A stretch of 64,000 nt of DNA from Paraspadella gotoi (GCA_051294375.1 JBJCIZ010000810.1:80472-144471); one strand, 5' to 3'. Positions 53,961 to 63,219 are shown, counted from the first letter of the stretch. Notes: a model not told the origin generated them from the sequence alone. Numbers and translations: made by a program.

Positions 53961-54214
53961 TGTTGGAATACTTTTTGACATTATGATTAAATTTAGTGGT
54001 CTCTTGTTTTCTCTATAACAATAGCCACGCCGTAATACTATATGACTAACTAATTTTATATGCTGCCATCTTGAAATAAGTTTTGTAAATATTTTGTAAG
54101 AAACATAAGTCACATCTCTATATAAAAGGTAGCTTCACTTGTTTGAGTCACTGAGGTTTGATAACTTCTGGCTAAAAGGATGTAAGTATTTGTCTTTTAA
54201 AAAATGATTATTTT
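53961..54214 (+). repeat. 3' LTR of BEL fragment with TATA box
   Basis: Begins TGTTGGAATACTTTTTGACA. A good TATA box (CTCTATATAAAAGGTAGC) lies at about 54116, followed by CTTGTTTGAGTCACTGAGG. The right end is not certain: SINE copy 2 begins at 54215 and may have replaced the LTR end. Confidence 0.6.
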
Positions 54215-54447
54215 GAAGAGACAGTGATTATTTATATGTGTTAATGACAGAACCGTTCAATATAAACAGTCCCTGAGCTTCGGATCAGGCTGTAACACCG
54301 TGTTACAGGCGAGTTAAGCGCCCCGTCCCTCTTAACTGCTAGGCGGCCACCGGGCTAGAACCCCGGACCTTTGGGTTGGGAGGCGAATGACTTGCCTCCG
54401 ACACCAATGGCTGCTGATGAACGGTTGGTGGATTTTAGTCTACCATA
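54215..54447 (-). mobile_element. tRNA-derived SINE-like element, copy 2
   Basis: Plus-strand ends GAAGAGACAGTGATTATTTA and GATTTTAGTCTACCATA. B-box-like GGGGTTCTAGCCCGG on the minus strand at 54350-54364. About 90 % alike to copy 3 by eye. A palindromic TAACACCGTGTTA is inside. Confidence 0.75.
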
Positions 54448-54633
54448 CATCCACCCCTCCCGTAGGGAGAAGTCTGTTGCGTCTCTTCAGTGAATTTTTG
54501 TTGGTGGAAAGTTTGTCACCAAGTTGAGGCATGTCGCCTGATGTGTTGTAGGTGGAAAGTGCATCTCCAGGTTGAGGCATGTTGCCTGAAAGTGTTGTTG
54601 TTGCTGTTGTGTTCGGAAGTCGGGCTCACCAAT
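54448..54633. other. Spacer between two SINE copies with internal repeat
   Basis: The phrase GGTGGAAAGTTTGTCACCAAG, then GTTGAGGCATGTCGCCTGA, recurs as GGTGGAAAGTGCATCTCCAG, then GTTGAGGCATGTTGCCTGA, a ~55 bp tandem pair. It may belong to a larger composite element that includes the SINE-like sequence. Confidence 0.5.
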
Positions 54634-54873
54634 GAAGAGACAGTGATTATTTAATATTTATATGTGTTAATGACAGAACAGTTCAATATAAGCAGTCCCT
54701 GAGCTTTTGATCAGGCTGTAACACCGTGTTACAGGCGGGTTAAGCGCCCCGTCCCTCTTAACTGCTAGGCGGCCACCGGGCTAGAAACCCGGACCATTGG
54801 GTTGGGAGGCGAATGACTTGCCTCCGGCTCCAATGGCCGCTGATGAACGGTTGGTGGATTTTAGTCCACCATA
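54634..54873 (-). mobile_element. tRNA-derived SINE-like element, copy 3
   Basis: Same orientation and same ends as copy 2. The B-box region reads GGGTTTCTAGCCCGG, slightly degraded. Together with copy 1 it allows a consensus of about 235 bp. Confidence 0.75.
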
Positions 54874-55505
54874 ATTTTTTCTTTAAAAAATAAGTTTATA
54901 ATAATTTTTTATTTTAGTTTTTAGTGCTTATACTCCTTGCTAATAATGGAAACTACAATTCCATCTGCTTTAAATTCGTTATTGTCTTCTACTGTCTACA
55001 TAATTATGAACTTATGTAATAAAACGATTTAAACTTTAAAGTGGAGTTAACTAAATTCCTTGAAATGCCAATTAAAAAAACTCGAATTAAACAACCTCAG
55101 TTAAAGAGTAATAACGTTTAATATCTTGTCATTTAACCCTCAAAACGTCTGAACAAGATTTTACGCCTCGCCACTGTCTCTCTTACCTTTTCCGAGGCCA
55201 CTTTTCAAATGGGCCAATATTTTTCGCGGTCATTTAGCAAAAAACTCGTTTTCCGAGTGAGAAATCGTTTTTTACTTTATTTTCGTTTGAAATCTCACTC
55301 ATTTCGTTTCGCCCGGAGGAATCTCCGTTTTTACGAGTTTTCTGATGTATTTTGATAATGAAATAAAGTCTAAATATTAAATACGACCTTTTCTTCTAAA
55401 TTCTTCGGCACTACTCAAGTTAAAACATTTTGACGGGCGTTACGACGACGTTTCGACTCCACGGGCGTAGAAAATACAAAAACATTTTCTACAACGTCCG
55501 TTACT
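54874..55505. other. AT-rich spacer
   Basis: No gene or repeat recognised. Confidence 0.5.
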
Positions 55506-55509
55506 CGAT

Positions 55510-55800
55510 CAAGGGGAAAAGAAAGAAAGAATGAGGGGAAAAAGAAATAAAGAATGAGGAGAACAAGAAAGAAAGAATGAGGGGGAAAAAGAAAGAATAA
55601 GGGGAAAAAGAAAGAAAGAATGAGGTGAAAAAGAAATAAAGAATGAGGAGAACAAGAAAGAAAGAATGAGGGGGAAAAAAGAAAGAATAAGGGGGAAAAA
55701 GAAAGAACATGGGGAAAAAGAAAGAAAGAATGAGGGGAACAAGAAAGAAAGAATGAGGGGAAAAAGAAAAAATAGGGGGGAAAAAGAAAGAATAACATAA
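55510..55800. repeat. Purine minisatellite, third locus
   Basis: GGGGAAAAAGAAAGAAAGAATGA units mixed with GAACAAGAAAG variants. Same unit as at 42665 and 43950, but outside the 7.5 kb duplication. Minus-strand frames of up to 149 codons (Phe/Ser/Leu) are artefacts. Confidence 0.93.
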
Positions 55801-56550
55801 AATTAAATGGATGACGAGAAGAACGATTTCCAATAATCGTTCGCGGATTCGCACCAGCGTTCATCGTTCCAGTTGTTGTTGTTGTAGTTTAATCGTCGTT
55901 GTTGTTGTTGTTTTTAATTTCGTTAATAAAAAAATATTGGCGCTAAATGCGGATGACAATAGAATTTTCTGCCTATTTTATACATCTAAATTTCTTACGT
56001 GCATCTTGGTTGTGGCAGATCAATTGCATCACAATACTACATAGTATGCTATTATTAACATTGTAACTATGAATGTATTAGTGTAATAGTATTTGCTTGA
56101 GGCGATTAGAACGTTTGTTAAATAATTTTGGAATATCGAAAACCTGCTAAACGACTTTTGAAAACGGCATGTATAGATAACTGTGGATTGAGAGAAGATC
56201 GGACCAATCGCTGGGTAATACTGCTGTTTCGATCTCATCGAGTTGGAAAACCTCTGTGCGGTGATGACTGTGGATTCCTGGCCGATTCTCTCTTCCTCGC
56301 CCTCGAAGTCGAAATGACCCGCATCCGGGACCCGCATCCGGGACCCGAGGAAAAAAATAGGAGGGAAGGGGAAATCCTAAGATCCGCCCCGGGTAACGAC
56401 TGCAGGAACGACAACGACAACGAGGACCGAAGACATCAAAGTATTTTAACACTTCATATATTCAGATGATGAAATGTTTAAAAATAAATAAATAAACTTT
56501 TAAAACATTTTTATCTTAAATGTGAAGAACGCAAAGTCGAGAAAGATAAT
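55801..56550. other. Spacer with short tandem GACCCGCATCCGG
   Basis: GTT/GTC runs near 55865-55915 and a 13 bp direct repeat (GACCCGCATCCGG) at 56316-56345. A 113-codon plus frame (56128-56469) has no domain and mixed composition, so I do not call it a gene. Confidence 0.4.
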
Positions 56551-56552
56551 TA

Positions 56553-56647
56553 AAAAATCTTAAAAGAATAGGATCGAGCCTACCTTCAATGATAACCAAA
56601 TATTGATGCGATGATAACCAAAGGATTGATGCGATGATAACCAAATG
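56553..56647 (-). repeat. Fragment of repeat B minisatellite, interrupted by an LTR element
   Basis: AATCTTAAAAGAATAGGATC then GATGATAACCAAA units match 15285-15420. The repeat stops at 56647, exactly where the short LTR begins, as expected if the LTR element inserted into it. Confidence 0.65.
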
Positions 56648-56753
56648 TGTTTGTGCCTCTGTAGTTTCGATCACGTTAGCTGACTTCAGTTCTTATTTAA
56701 ATAACGTTCAGTTTTTGGAACAGGTTGGCGAGTTTATTTGTCAACAAACAATT

Positions 56754-56771
56754 TGGCGACGAGGAACGGAG
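56754..56771 (+). promoter_or_regulatory. Primer binding site, tRNA-Ser-like
   Basis: TGGCGACGAGGAACGGAG. The first 12 bases match the complement of a typical tRNA-Ser 3' end (ending TCCTCGTCGCCA). It lies directly after CAACAAACA, a plausible LTR end. Confidence 0.6.
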
Positions 56772-57042
56772 ATAAAATGTTTGTTTCATAAAAACGAGGT
56801 GTGAAATTAATTCTTTAATTTCGAGATTAAAATATAAAAACGTAAATATAAAATCAATTAAAAATAAACCCCAACGGCGAAGGTTAAAAACGTTGAACGT
56901 TCTAGAGGCAACGACTTTCTCTCTCTAAAACATTGCTAAAGTTAAAAATAAGACGGATACCAATTGTCCCCTTTTTCCCTTTTTCTTCGCGACTGAATCA
57001 GTTGTAAAACTTTTCCCTATTATTTGGGCCGTCTCGATCGCG

Positions 57043-57288
57043 ATGTCGTCCGCCGGTGACTCCGCGGACGTTGAACTTTTATTCCGCGCGGGAACGCTCG
57101 CGTCGGCCGCCACGACCGTCAAAACACCCCCTCCATTCGAGCCTTTTCGAATTCGGGGCGCCGCCGGAGTTCCGCGGGTCCACTTGACCTACGCCGCTGA
57201 TCACCTCGGGAATCGGATGAGAGAGCTGCTCAAACAAAAAAAAAGTTTCCAAATTTCAAATATTTCAAATAAACTTATACTGAGCTGA
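57043..57288 (+). pseudogene. gag N-terminus of Mag-like element (81 codons)
   Basis: MSSAGDSADVELLFRAGTLA is followed by TPPPFEPFRIRGAAGV, which resembles the PPPF-x-PF start of the gag capsid region in Mag-like elements. The GC-rich coding part lasts until about 57240, then turns into Lys/Ile/Ser-rich AT-rich sequence and stops, so gag is truncated after about 65 residues. There is no CCHC box. Confidence 0.4.
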
Positions 57289-57725
57289 AAGAAAAGGGTT
57301 ACTATTTCAAAAATTCAAATCTGTTCTTAAAGAAAAAGGGATTAGTATCAGAATTAAATTCAAATAAAAGTTAAACTTAATTTAAATTAAATTTAGTTAA
57401 CCTAGTTCTTAGATTCAAATAAAAAGAAGGGGTTAGTCAATTCAAACTAAAAGCAATTTCTAGCATGCTACAGACAAGTTCTGACTCAGAAACTTACAAG
57501 TCAATAGTTCTATGCAATAACAATTATAGACTACGTCGCCCATTAAAACATAATAAAAACAAGGATCCAGTATTCAAAATTCGAGTCCATTTCAAAGCCA
57601 GGTAAATTTACCGAATCTTGACCGGAACCTAAATTAAATTAATCAGGTCAGCAACACGAGCAGCATAGCAAATAAACAGTTCCAATAAATGACAAACTCG
57701 GTTTTCGTCTTGACCTTAATATCAA
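57289..57725 (-). other. AT-rich DNA, possible 3' non-coding end of BEL element
   Basis: It lies downstream of the BEL stop on the minus strand, so it should hold the polypurine tract and 3' LTR of that element. I find no sequence here that repeats at 62700-63200, so LTR ends cannot be set. GGTTAGT-AATTCAAA-like phrases recur three times at 57290-57450. Confidence 0.35.
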
Positions 57726-58517
57726 TTAATCAATATCCGACCTGATATGACAGCTCCTTAGCTGCCTGGGCTGATCTAACCAAGCACGATCAAGGGGGGG
57801 CGGAGGTTGCTTGCGAGGTCGCCCGCGCTTCCGTGGTTGAGGTGCTTCTGCCGCTTGGGTTGAAGGCACTTCCCCCTCCATCTGCTGACCGCCCGGAGGA
57901 GCTTGCGACGCATCTTCGTCTATCGCTGGTTCAGTTGCAGCATCATCGTCGCTGGCTTCAGTGACCTGAGCTGTTTCATCAGCTGCTGCATCGTCTCCAT
58001 CTGCCTCTAAAAGCACCAAACCCGTCCGGTCTCGGTGAAGGCGCTTTCCAGAGGCTGTCCGAAGGACTACCTTCCGGACCAAACCATCTGTAGGAAGAGT
58101 CTCGGTGATGATTGCCATGTTCCAACAATCCCTTGGTACTGTATCATTAACAACAAGGACCAAATCTCCTACTTTAAGACTTCGTCTCGAAGCCAACCAT
58201 TTCTGTCTTCGCTGCAAATCTCGGAGGTACTCTATTCTCCATCTCTTCCAGAAGGAATCCACGAGGCTCTGCGACTGCTTCCAAACTCGCCTGAGGGCAT
58301 CTCCAGCCTCACCTGGCGGCACAATCTCCGAGGAAGAGAGAGCAGGAACTCCAGGATAAAGTAAATCATTAGGGGTAAGGGCCAAAGGGTCACCAGGGTC
58401 TCCAGACGTCCTAGTGATAGGGCGCCGGTTGAGAATACCCCCGACCACAGCCACTAAGGTAGTAAAAACCTCAGGCCTAAGGTCGTGGAATCCTCTCCGA
58501 TTAAGGGCAAACCACAT
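57726..58517 (-). CDS. BEL integrase C-terminal part with AT-hook tail
   Basis: The 263-codon frame starts just after the catalytic glutamate (HQGGAWERLVRSCKEAMW straddles its start at 58517). It continues through the DUF5641-like domain (VDSFWKRWRIEYLRDLQRRQ, VGDLVLVVNDTVPRDCW, RTASGKRLHRDRTGLVLLEA), an acidic linker (Asp/Ala/Glu-rich, about residues 165-225), then PRKRGRPRKQPPPP, an AT-hook-like motif. The frame is intact to its stop. The AT hook could tether the integration complex to AT-rich DNA; that role is inference. Confidence 0.88.
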   Translation of the reverse strand: MWFALNRRGFHDLRPEVFTTLVAVVGGILNRRPITRTSGDPGDPLALTPNDLLYPGVPALSSSEIVPPGEAGDALRRVWKQSQSLVDSFWKRWRIEYLRDLQRRQKWLASRRSLKVGDLVLVVNDTVPRDCWNMAIITETLPTDGLVRKVVLRTASGKRLHRDRTGLVLLEADGDDAAADETAQVTEASDDDAATEPAIDEDASQAPPGGQQMEGEVPSTQAAEAPQPRKRGRPRKQPPPPLDRAWLDQPRQLRSCHIRSDID

Positions 58518-58642
58518 CGCCTCCTTACATGATCTAACAAGCCTTTCCCACGCTCCACCTTGGTGCGGCGCCTGTGGTGCATTGAAGCGCCACGAAAACC
58601 GCTGATCAAGCGCAGCTTCAGCCAGACATGCCTGGCGTCTCT

Positions 58643-58885
58643 CTAACTTTCCGTCAACTCACGATTCGCACCCTTGAAGTTGGTGCCGCAATCTGAGAAG
58701 ATGTGACGAACTCCTGGCCGCAGCGCATTAAAGCGCAGCAAAGCCAAGATAAAGCTGTCCGTTGACAACGTCTCTACAACCTCCAAGTGTACGGCGCGAG
58801 TGCGGAGACAGGTAAAGAGCGCTACCCATTCTTTTTCCGCTACCTCTGCGGCCCAATCTGATGGTAAAGGGGCCAAAGATATCAA
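58643..58885 (-). pseudogene. BEL integrase core, second catalytic Asp
   Basis: The frame holds EKEWVALFTCLRTRAVHLEV and IFSDCGTNFKGANREL, with the second catalytic Asp at residue 65. It overlaps the preceding integrase frame (58728-59564) by about 150 bases, so a single-base indel near 58850 probably separates them. Confidence 0.87.
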
Positions 58886-59564
58886 CTCCAGTGGAGAGGA
58901 AAGGGTGACCCGGTGTTACACTATCGGCAAGAAGCGGAGCCATCTTTTGCTCAAGGGGCCGTGCCAGCCGTTTACGACATTGGAAGCAATGCCAACGGAC
59001 TGATCTCATGGCTGTGCGCGCCCCAATAATCCAATACTTCCGCCGAAGGTGAGCCAAAGTCGCCTCCACACCTCCATGGGCCAACTCTTCATGATTCTTC
59101 TGCATCAAATCTTTGACAAGATGATGTGAGGCCGGTAAAATCCACGGGTGTTTCGTCTGGAAGTCCTCCTCTGCCCTGTCAAGCCTGCCGCCAACCCTAA
59201 GGGTGCCGGCATGATCAACAAAGGGGTCTAGCTTCCTCAACGGAGAACACCCTGACCGCATCTCTCGTCTCATATTAGCCTCCGAAATCGACAACTTCTT
59301 CACTTCCGCAGAGAATGACTTCTGCTGCAACAATCGGACCAAAGCTGCTTCAGCTCTCTCAACAGGATTGTCAAGGGAAGCTGGGACACGCTTGAAGGTA
59401 TAATCCAAAAATTGCTGTAAGATGGAAACACGCCGAATCGCCTTTTTCCATGTCGAAACATTGCAGAAAAGACGATCAGCAAAGTCATTCTTAACGGCAC
59501 TAGTGACATTAGATATCACTTCAGGTTCAATTGCCATCAGTTTCTTATCATCTTTCTGCTCCAC
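58728..59564 (-). pseudogene. BEL integrase N-terminal half (278 codons)
   Basis: It contains linker RVSILQQFLDYTFKRVPASL, the conserved KLDPFVDHAGTLRVGGRLDR, zinc-binding H158, H163, C193, C196, and TGVDIFGPF with the first catalytic Asp at 228. The tail after GKRMGSAL is out of frame. All integrase catalytic residues exist somewhere in the element, so the integrase may be restorable by correcting errors, unlike that of the 52 kb element. Confidence 0.9.
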
Positions 59565-60304
59565 AGGCCAGCTCTCTGGTGACTCTTGGAGAAACTGGGG
59601 ACCTGATGGAATTCATCCCACTTCTCCTTCTCATCGGCCTTCAAGCCCCTCGAGCACATATCAGCGGGATTGACGTCCGTAGGGACATATCGCCACTGAT
59701 CAGGTGTTGTCTTTTGCAAGATTTTAGCAACACGATTCGCCACAAAGGCCTTAAAACGGGTCTCCGTGTTGCGGATCTGCTTGAGGACGCATTGAGAATC
59801 CGACCACAGTGTCACTGAGTCCATTCCCCCATCGAGTTCTTGTGTCAATTGGCTGTAGAGGTCGACTGCCACTACCGCAGCAGTTAGTTCAAGGCGTGGA
59901 AGTGTCTCCTCTACTGCCTTATTTCTTTGGTTAATGGGAGCTACCCTCGACCGCGACTCCAAGAAAGCCACATGGACATTTCCTTGGGTATCAGCAGATC
60001 GGACATAGCCCACTGCACCATATGCTTCAGTGGAGGCATCACCAAACAGGTGGAGCTGCCTGTCGACAACTTCTCCAAACCCAATGGGGAGGATATGTCT
60101 CCTGATTCGCACTGACTCAATGCTACTCAGGGACTCTCTCCACTCTACAAATTTTTGAAGTTCATCTTCAGGGACAGGATCATCCCAGTCACATCCTTTC
60201 TCGCACAAACGCTGAAGAATGCGTCTGGCAAAGAGGGGAAGGGGAGAGACAATCCCAGCCTCCTCGAACACAAGTCCGATTACTGCCAGAATCCAGCAGA
60301 GCAT
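59537..60304 (-). CDS. BEL RT-RNase H connection and RNase H (255 codons)
   Basis: AGIVSPLPLFARRILQRLCE and GCDWDDPVPEDEL are the 'Pao' region that normally follows the RT thumb. RNase H follows with D89 (LHLFGDAS), E139 (PRLEL), D169 (LWSDSQ) and D215 (NPADMCSRG), all four expected catalytic residues. The first 12 residues are protease sequence read in the wrong frame. The protein ends where a frameshift leads into the integrase half. Confidence 0.9.
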   Translation of the reverse strand: MLCWILAVIGLVFEEAGIVSPLPLFARRILQRLCEKGCDWDDPVPEDELQKFVEWRESLSSIESVRIRRHILPIGFGEVVDRQLHLFGDASTEAYGAVGYVRSADTQGNVHVAFLESRSRVAPINQRNKAVEETLPRLELTAAVVAVDLYSQLTQELDGGMDSVTLWSDSQCVLKQIRNTETRFKAFVANRVAKILQKTTPDQWRYVPTDVNPADMCSRGLKADEKEKWDEFHQVPSFSKSHQRAGLWSRKMIRN

Positions 60305-60560
60305 AAACTTCTGTCACCTTCTCTGGACCCTTTGCGCGAATCGCAACAATGGGACGATATGCTGGGGATGATGCTACCTGTGCTGTAGCACTGGTAACTC
60401 CAGGCTGAGGAGCAACATCCCGATGCAGAAGAGTATGGTGTTGGTCCGAATTGCAGGTACTACACACGGTCTTGGCCTGACAATCTGGTCGCATATGCCC
60501 GCGCCGTAAGCATCTATAGCAGCTTCCGGTGCTCTTCATCTGAAAAACTCGTTCAGGCAA
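60189..60560 (-). CDS. BEL zinc knuckles and aspartic protease start (123 codons)
   Basis: Residues C14, C17, H22, C27 form a CCHC knuckle (CYRCLRRGHMRPDC). C33, C36, H41/H42, H46 form the second finger typical of BEL/Pao. YALLDSGSNRTCV has the protease active-site Asp at 90 (D-S-G). After V98 the frame runs into sequence belonging to the Pao region in another frame, so most of the protease is deleted with RT. Confidence 0.9.
   Translation of the reverse strand: MPERVFQMKSTGSCYRCLRRGHMRPDCQAKTVCSTCNSDQHHTLLHRDVAPQPGVTSATAQVASSPAYRPIVAIRAKGPEKVTEVYALLDSGSNRTCVRGGWDCLSPSPLCQTHSSAFVRERM
60262..60275. other. Deletion junction joining protease to RNase H connection
   Basis: On the minus strand the protease phrase SGSNRTCV is followed without spacer by FEEAGIVSPLPLFARR in the +1 frame. 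In full BEL elements the rest of the protease and the whole RT lie between. The join also shifts frame, so the fused product would be translated only by frameshifting. Confidence 0.8.
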
Positions 60561-60605
60561 TGATTAGATTTGAACAATGAGCATTCAATAACAGCATGAT
60601 CTGAA

Positions 60606-61179
60606 TTACATGCCTGACAGGATGATCTTTTTGCTGCAGCAGTGGAGTCTGGGATTCCAGATCCAGACTTGGATTTCTTGGCTTCCTTCTCCACCAGCTG
60701 CTTCCCCTGACTGCTGCTGCTGCTGCTTCGGTTTTCCGCCAGCCGGTTTCTGAGGTTCCTTGGCCGCTGCAGTTGGAGTTGCTGCAGATGCTGAAGGTTG
60801 CTTGGCCTTAGGATCCGCAGTTGCCTGGACGACGTGAACTTTTAGCAGTAGAGGCAGTCTTGTCCTTTTGGCCGCTTGAGCCAGCTGTACCCTTTGAGAA
60901 AAAGGGTGACTCCATCTCCAAAACACGATCCTGAAGAAAAGAGACAAAAAGCAGCAAAGCCAGCAGGCCTATTTGTCTTACAGTCATCTTATGATGATAC
61001 TTTCTCCAAGAATCCCTGATGAAGGGGACGCGGCGCTCTATGATCCTCCTCAGAACGTCAATAGAATCAAATTCTTTAAAATCACCATTGATTTCAGCGA
61101 TTCTAGACATCCTTTGGAGTTCCCAACAGAGCTCGCGTAGACCATCATGGTCAGAGGCTTTCACCTCACCCTTCTTCAA
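60606..61179 (-). pseudogene. BEL gag core, two overlapping frames
   Basis: GEVKASDHDGLRELCWELQR, then FDSIDVLRRIIERRVPFIRD (60808-61179) is the conserved capsid region. The 60606-60947 frame continues with a basic, Ala/Lys/Pro-rich linker and Gln run. A stretch before it on the minus strand (61190-61460) carries FFELLEWTKGAANQAIQEFK in another frame. Multiple indels. Confidence 0.75.
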
Positions 61180-61394
61180 GAACTCTTCCAGTTTATCAAG
61201 AGCAGTACACTTTTGATAACCCCAATGCTCTCTTCACCTTGCCTTAGCAAGTTCCAGTGCTTGATCAACCATCAGCACACATTTTAAATTCCTGAATGGC
61301 CTGATTAGCAGCACCTTTGGTCCATTCTAAAAGTTCAAAAAACTTGTCATGCCTGACATACCCACTACACTCTCAACATGTAATGCAAACTCCA

Positions 61395-62231
61395 TCAGGA
61401 ATGGCCACACCCAGCGGGAATTCCCTGACATTTCTCACCCTGAGATGGACGTTTCCGTTGAAGAGTGTTGCTGCCAACCATGTGCAGCAAGGCATAATCT
61501 TGATGGGTCATGATAGGTTGCTGAAGGACCGCAGGATGGACTGCTCCACTGACCACAGGCGCCGCCGACACTGGAACCAAAGGGAGGGAATTAATAATAG
61601 GTTCTTAGGAGCCCAAACCCCTGCCAAAGGGTTCAGAGTAGCAACACCTGACCTTTGTTGTTTTTCAGAGTTGTCAGTCTTGGGTTGGATCTTCCCTGCT
61701 CCAGTAGGAGAGACACCGGCTTCCGATGTTGGCTCCATGATCACCACTGAAGCAGATGGGTCAACCGGATGTTGCCGTGATGACCCAGCATCCTCTGCAT
61801 CTCCATTGTCGGTCACGGACGAGTGCTTTGATCTCCAGTCCGCGACACGTTCATCTGAAGGTTGGGAGGGTCTGCAAGGAGGGGAAGAATTCCATCATTA
61901 TCAATAGCTTCAATCATTTCCCAATCTAGCTCTCGTCTCAGCCAAGGCTTTTCTTTTCTGCCAGATCTTCCAATTCTAACTCCAATTCCAATTTTTCTTT
62001 TTTCTTTAACCTCATTTCTCTTTCCACTGCTGCCCCAGCTTCTAAAGCTGCCAGCTCTACCTTTAAAGATTTGACAGAACGAGAGCTTCTACTTGATCCA
62101 TGAGAAGAACCAGACCTGACCGAGCCCTCATCCCTCTTACTCCTAGACCTTCTGCTTGAGTGAGTGGACCGTCCCTTAGTGTTCCTACTAAGGCAGCTTT
62201 GAGCCCGCCCTGTGGCTCCACTTGGGGGCAA
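61395..62231 (-). pseudogene. BEL gag N-terminal region, coiled coil, frameshifted
   Basis: The 61938-62231 frame has a Ser/Arg-rich stretch (RSRSKRDEGSVRSGSSHGSS) followed by a charged helix (EMRLKKKEKLELELELED), the usual coiled-coil of BEL gag. Downstream frames (61508-61816, 61395-61580) are Pro/Ala-rich linkers. The frame is interrupted at about three places. Confidence 0.7.
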
Positions 62232-62490
62232 TCCGACTCTGGATCAACCTCCCCCTCCCTTTGCAGCTGTCCTTCATCATCCTGTCCAGGATTAGAGATT
62301 ATCACTCTAGGCTTAACTACATCTGAGTGGGAGGGACATCCAAAGTTCCACCGGCAGGTTCAGGGAAGAAGGACTTAGGGGTGGGCCATAGTTGGGACTT
62401 CTAGGCAATCCTCGTGATTGTACCAGGCTTCCCATGCATTCAGTGAAGCCCTTGCCGCACTTACTTCATCACGGTTTTGCCTTAACTCGG

Positions 62491-62691
62491 TCAGAACTCC
62501 ATGTTGTCACACTTGTCCTGTCCAGCAGTCCCAGAAGCGGTCACAACCCGGCTCCGAGGCGCATAGGAAGGTTGTTTATCTTCACTCTCCACCTGACTCA
62601 GTTCCTCGGCCAGCGCCTGATGGGCGATCCTCAGCTCCTCGTCAGGCTGAAGTCGAGCCGACCGGCGAAGGGAAGAATGTCCTGAAGCCAT
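62491..62691 (-). CDS. BEL gag start (66 codons)
   Basis: MASGHSSLRRSARLQPDEEL is followed by an acidic helix (IAHQALAEELSQVESEDKQP). The ATG at 62691 is the first in the element. Just upstream is TTTTTTCTCCTTTCCCCTGTCAG on the minus strand, an excellent splice acceptor ending seven bases before the ATG, so the leader may be spliced. A frameshift follows after about residue 55. Confidence 0.65.
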   Translation of the reverse strand: MASGHSSLRRSARLQPDEELRIAHQALAEELSQVESEDKQPSYAPRSRVVTASGTAGQDKCDNMEF

Positions 62692-62779
62692 GAGGATCTG
62701 ACAGGGGAAAGGAGAAAAAACAAGGAACGGACAATCAAATTATAGTTTAATTCATTATTCAAAATCTTATAATTCAAAT

Positions 62780-63070
62780 CAATTCAATCTTATCTTAATG
62801 CCGGGCGACGTCCTCCGCAGTGCTGAGATGCAGAACCGCGGGCGCCGCACTCCAGCCGTTGTAGTGTGCAGCCAACGTCATTGAACGGAATCAGAGGAGG
62901 AGGAGCGGAGCAAATCTCGACGATCCTCTTCTCTCTGGCCTCGCTCGTCGCCGCGCCATCGATGAAACGTCGAGGGAGAGAGGGGAAAGACGTCGTCGAA
63001 TATTTATTTTGCTTTGGCGTCAGAGTTCTTGAGGATTCTGCACAGGGTTTCATGGGTTCCGGCATCGAGT
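62780..63070 (-). other. GC-rich block upstream of BEL gag
   Basis: Open on the minus strand for 91 codons (62790-63065) and on the plus strand for 69 codons. It may be part of the BEL 5' LTR or leader, or an upstream exon spliced to the acceptor at about 62700. No domain is recognised. Confidence 0.3.
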
Positions 63071-63219
63071 TTTAGGCCTTAGCCAATTTAATTTTCGAAG
63101 CGACGATATTTCCATTTCACAGTCTTTTCACTTTAAAGGGGTCTCCACACGACAAAGATGCTACGACGTTTTCATTTTCGTTACGCGATCGAATTTTTCT
63201 TTGAACGTCGTTTTTAATT

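Larger units (their letters stand above)
51745..54214 (+). mobile_element. BEL/Pao retrotransposon fragment, copy B, with 3' LTR
   Basis: The same RT-less fragment as copy A, but continuing through the integrase catalytic core, integrase C-terminal domain, polypurine tract and 3' LTR. It ends where a SINE-like element begins. No 5' LTR is recognised. Confidence 0.9.
56648..57288 (+). mobile_element. 5' end of a Mag-like Ty3/gypsy element
   Basis: Proposed structure: short LTR (56648-56750), primer site TGGCGACGAGGA at 56754, about 280 bases of leader, then a gag start at 57043. Short LTRs and a tRNA-Ser primer are known of the Mag clade, so I assign it there by inference. The rest of the element is absent and AT-rich DNA follows. 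Confidence 0.55.
57726..62691 (-). mobile_element. BEL/Pao retrotransposon with RT deleted
   Basis: Reading the minus strand from 62691: gag start, charged coiled-coil gag region, gag core, zinc knuckles, aspartic protease, then directly the RT-RNase H connection, RNase H, integrase and integrase C-terminus. The order is that of BEL/Pao, but the reverse transcriptase, expected between protease and RNase H, is missing (junction about 60262-60275). Several frameshifts interrupt gag and integrase. No LTR pair was found. Confidence 0.92.

Noticed and set aside
55415-55864. 149-codon Phe/Ser/Leu-rich minus-strand frame
   Set aside because: Reverse complement of the purine minisatellite; the repeat peptide follows the DNA unit.
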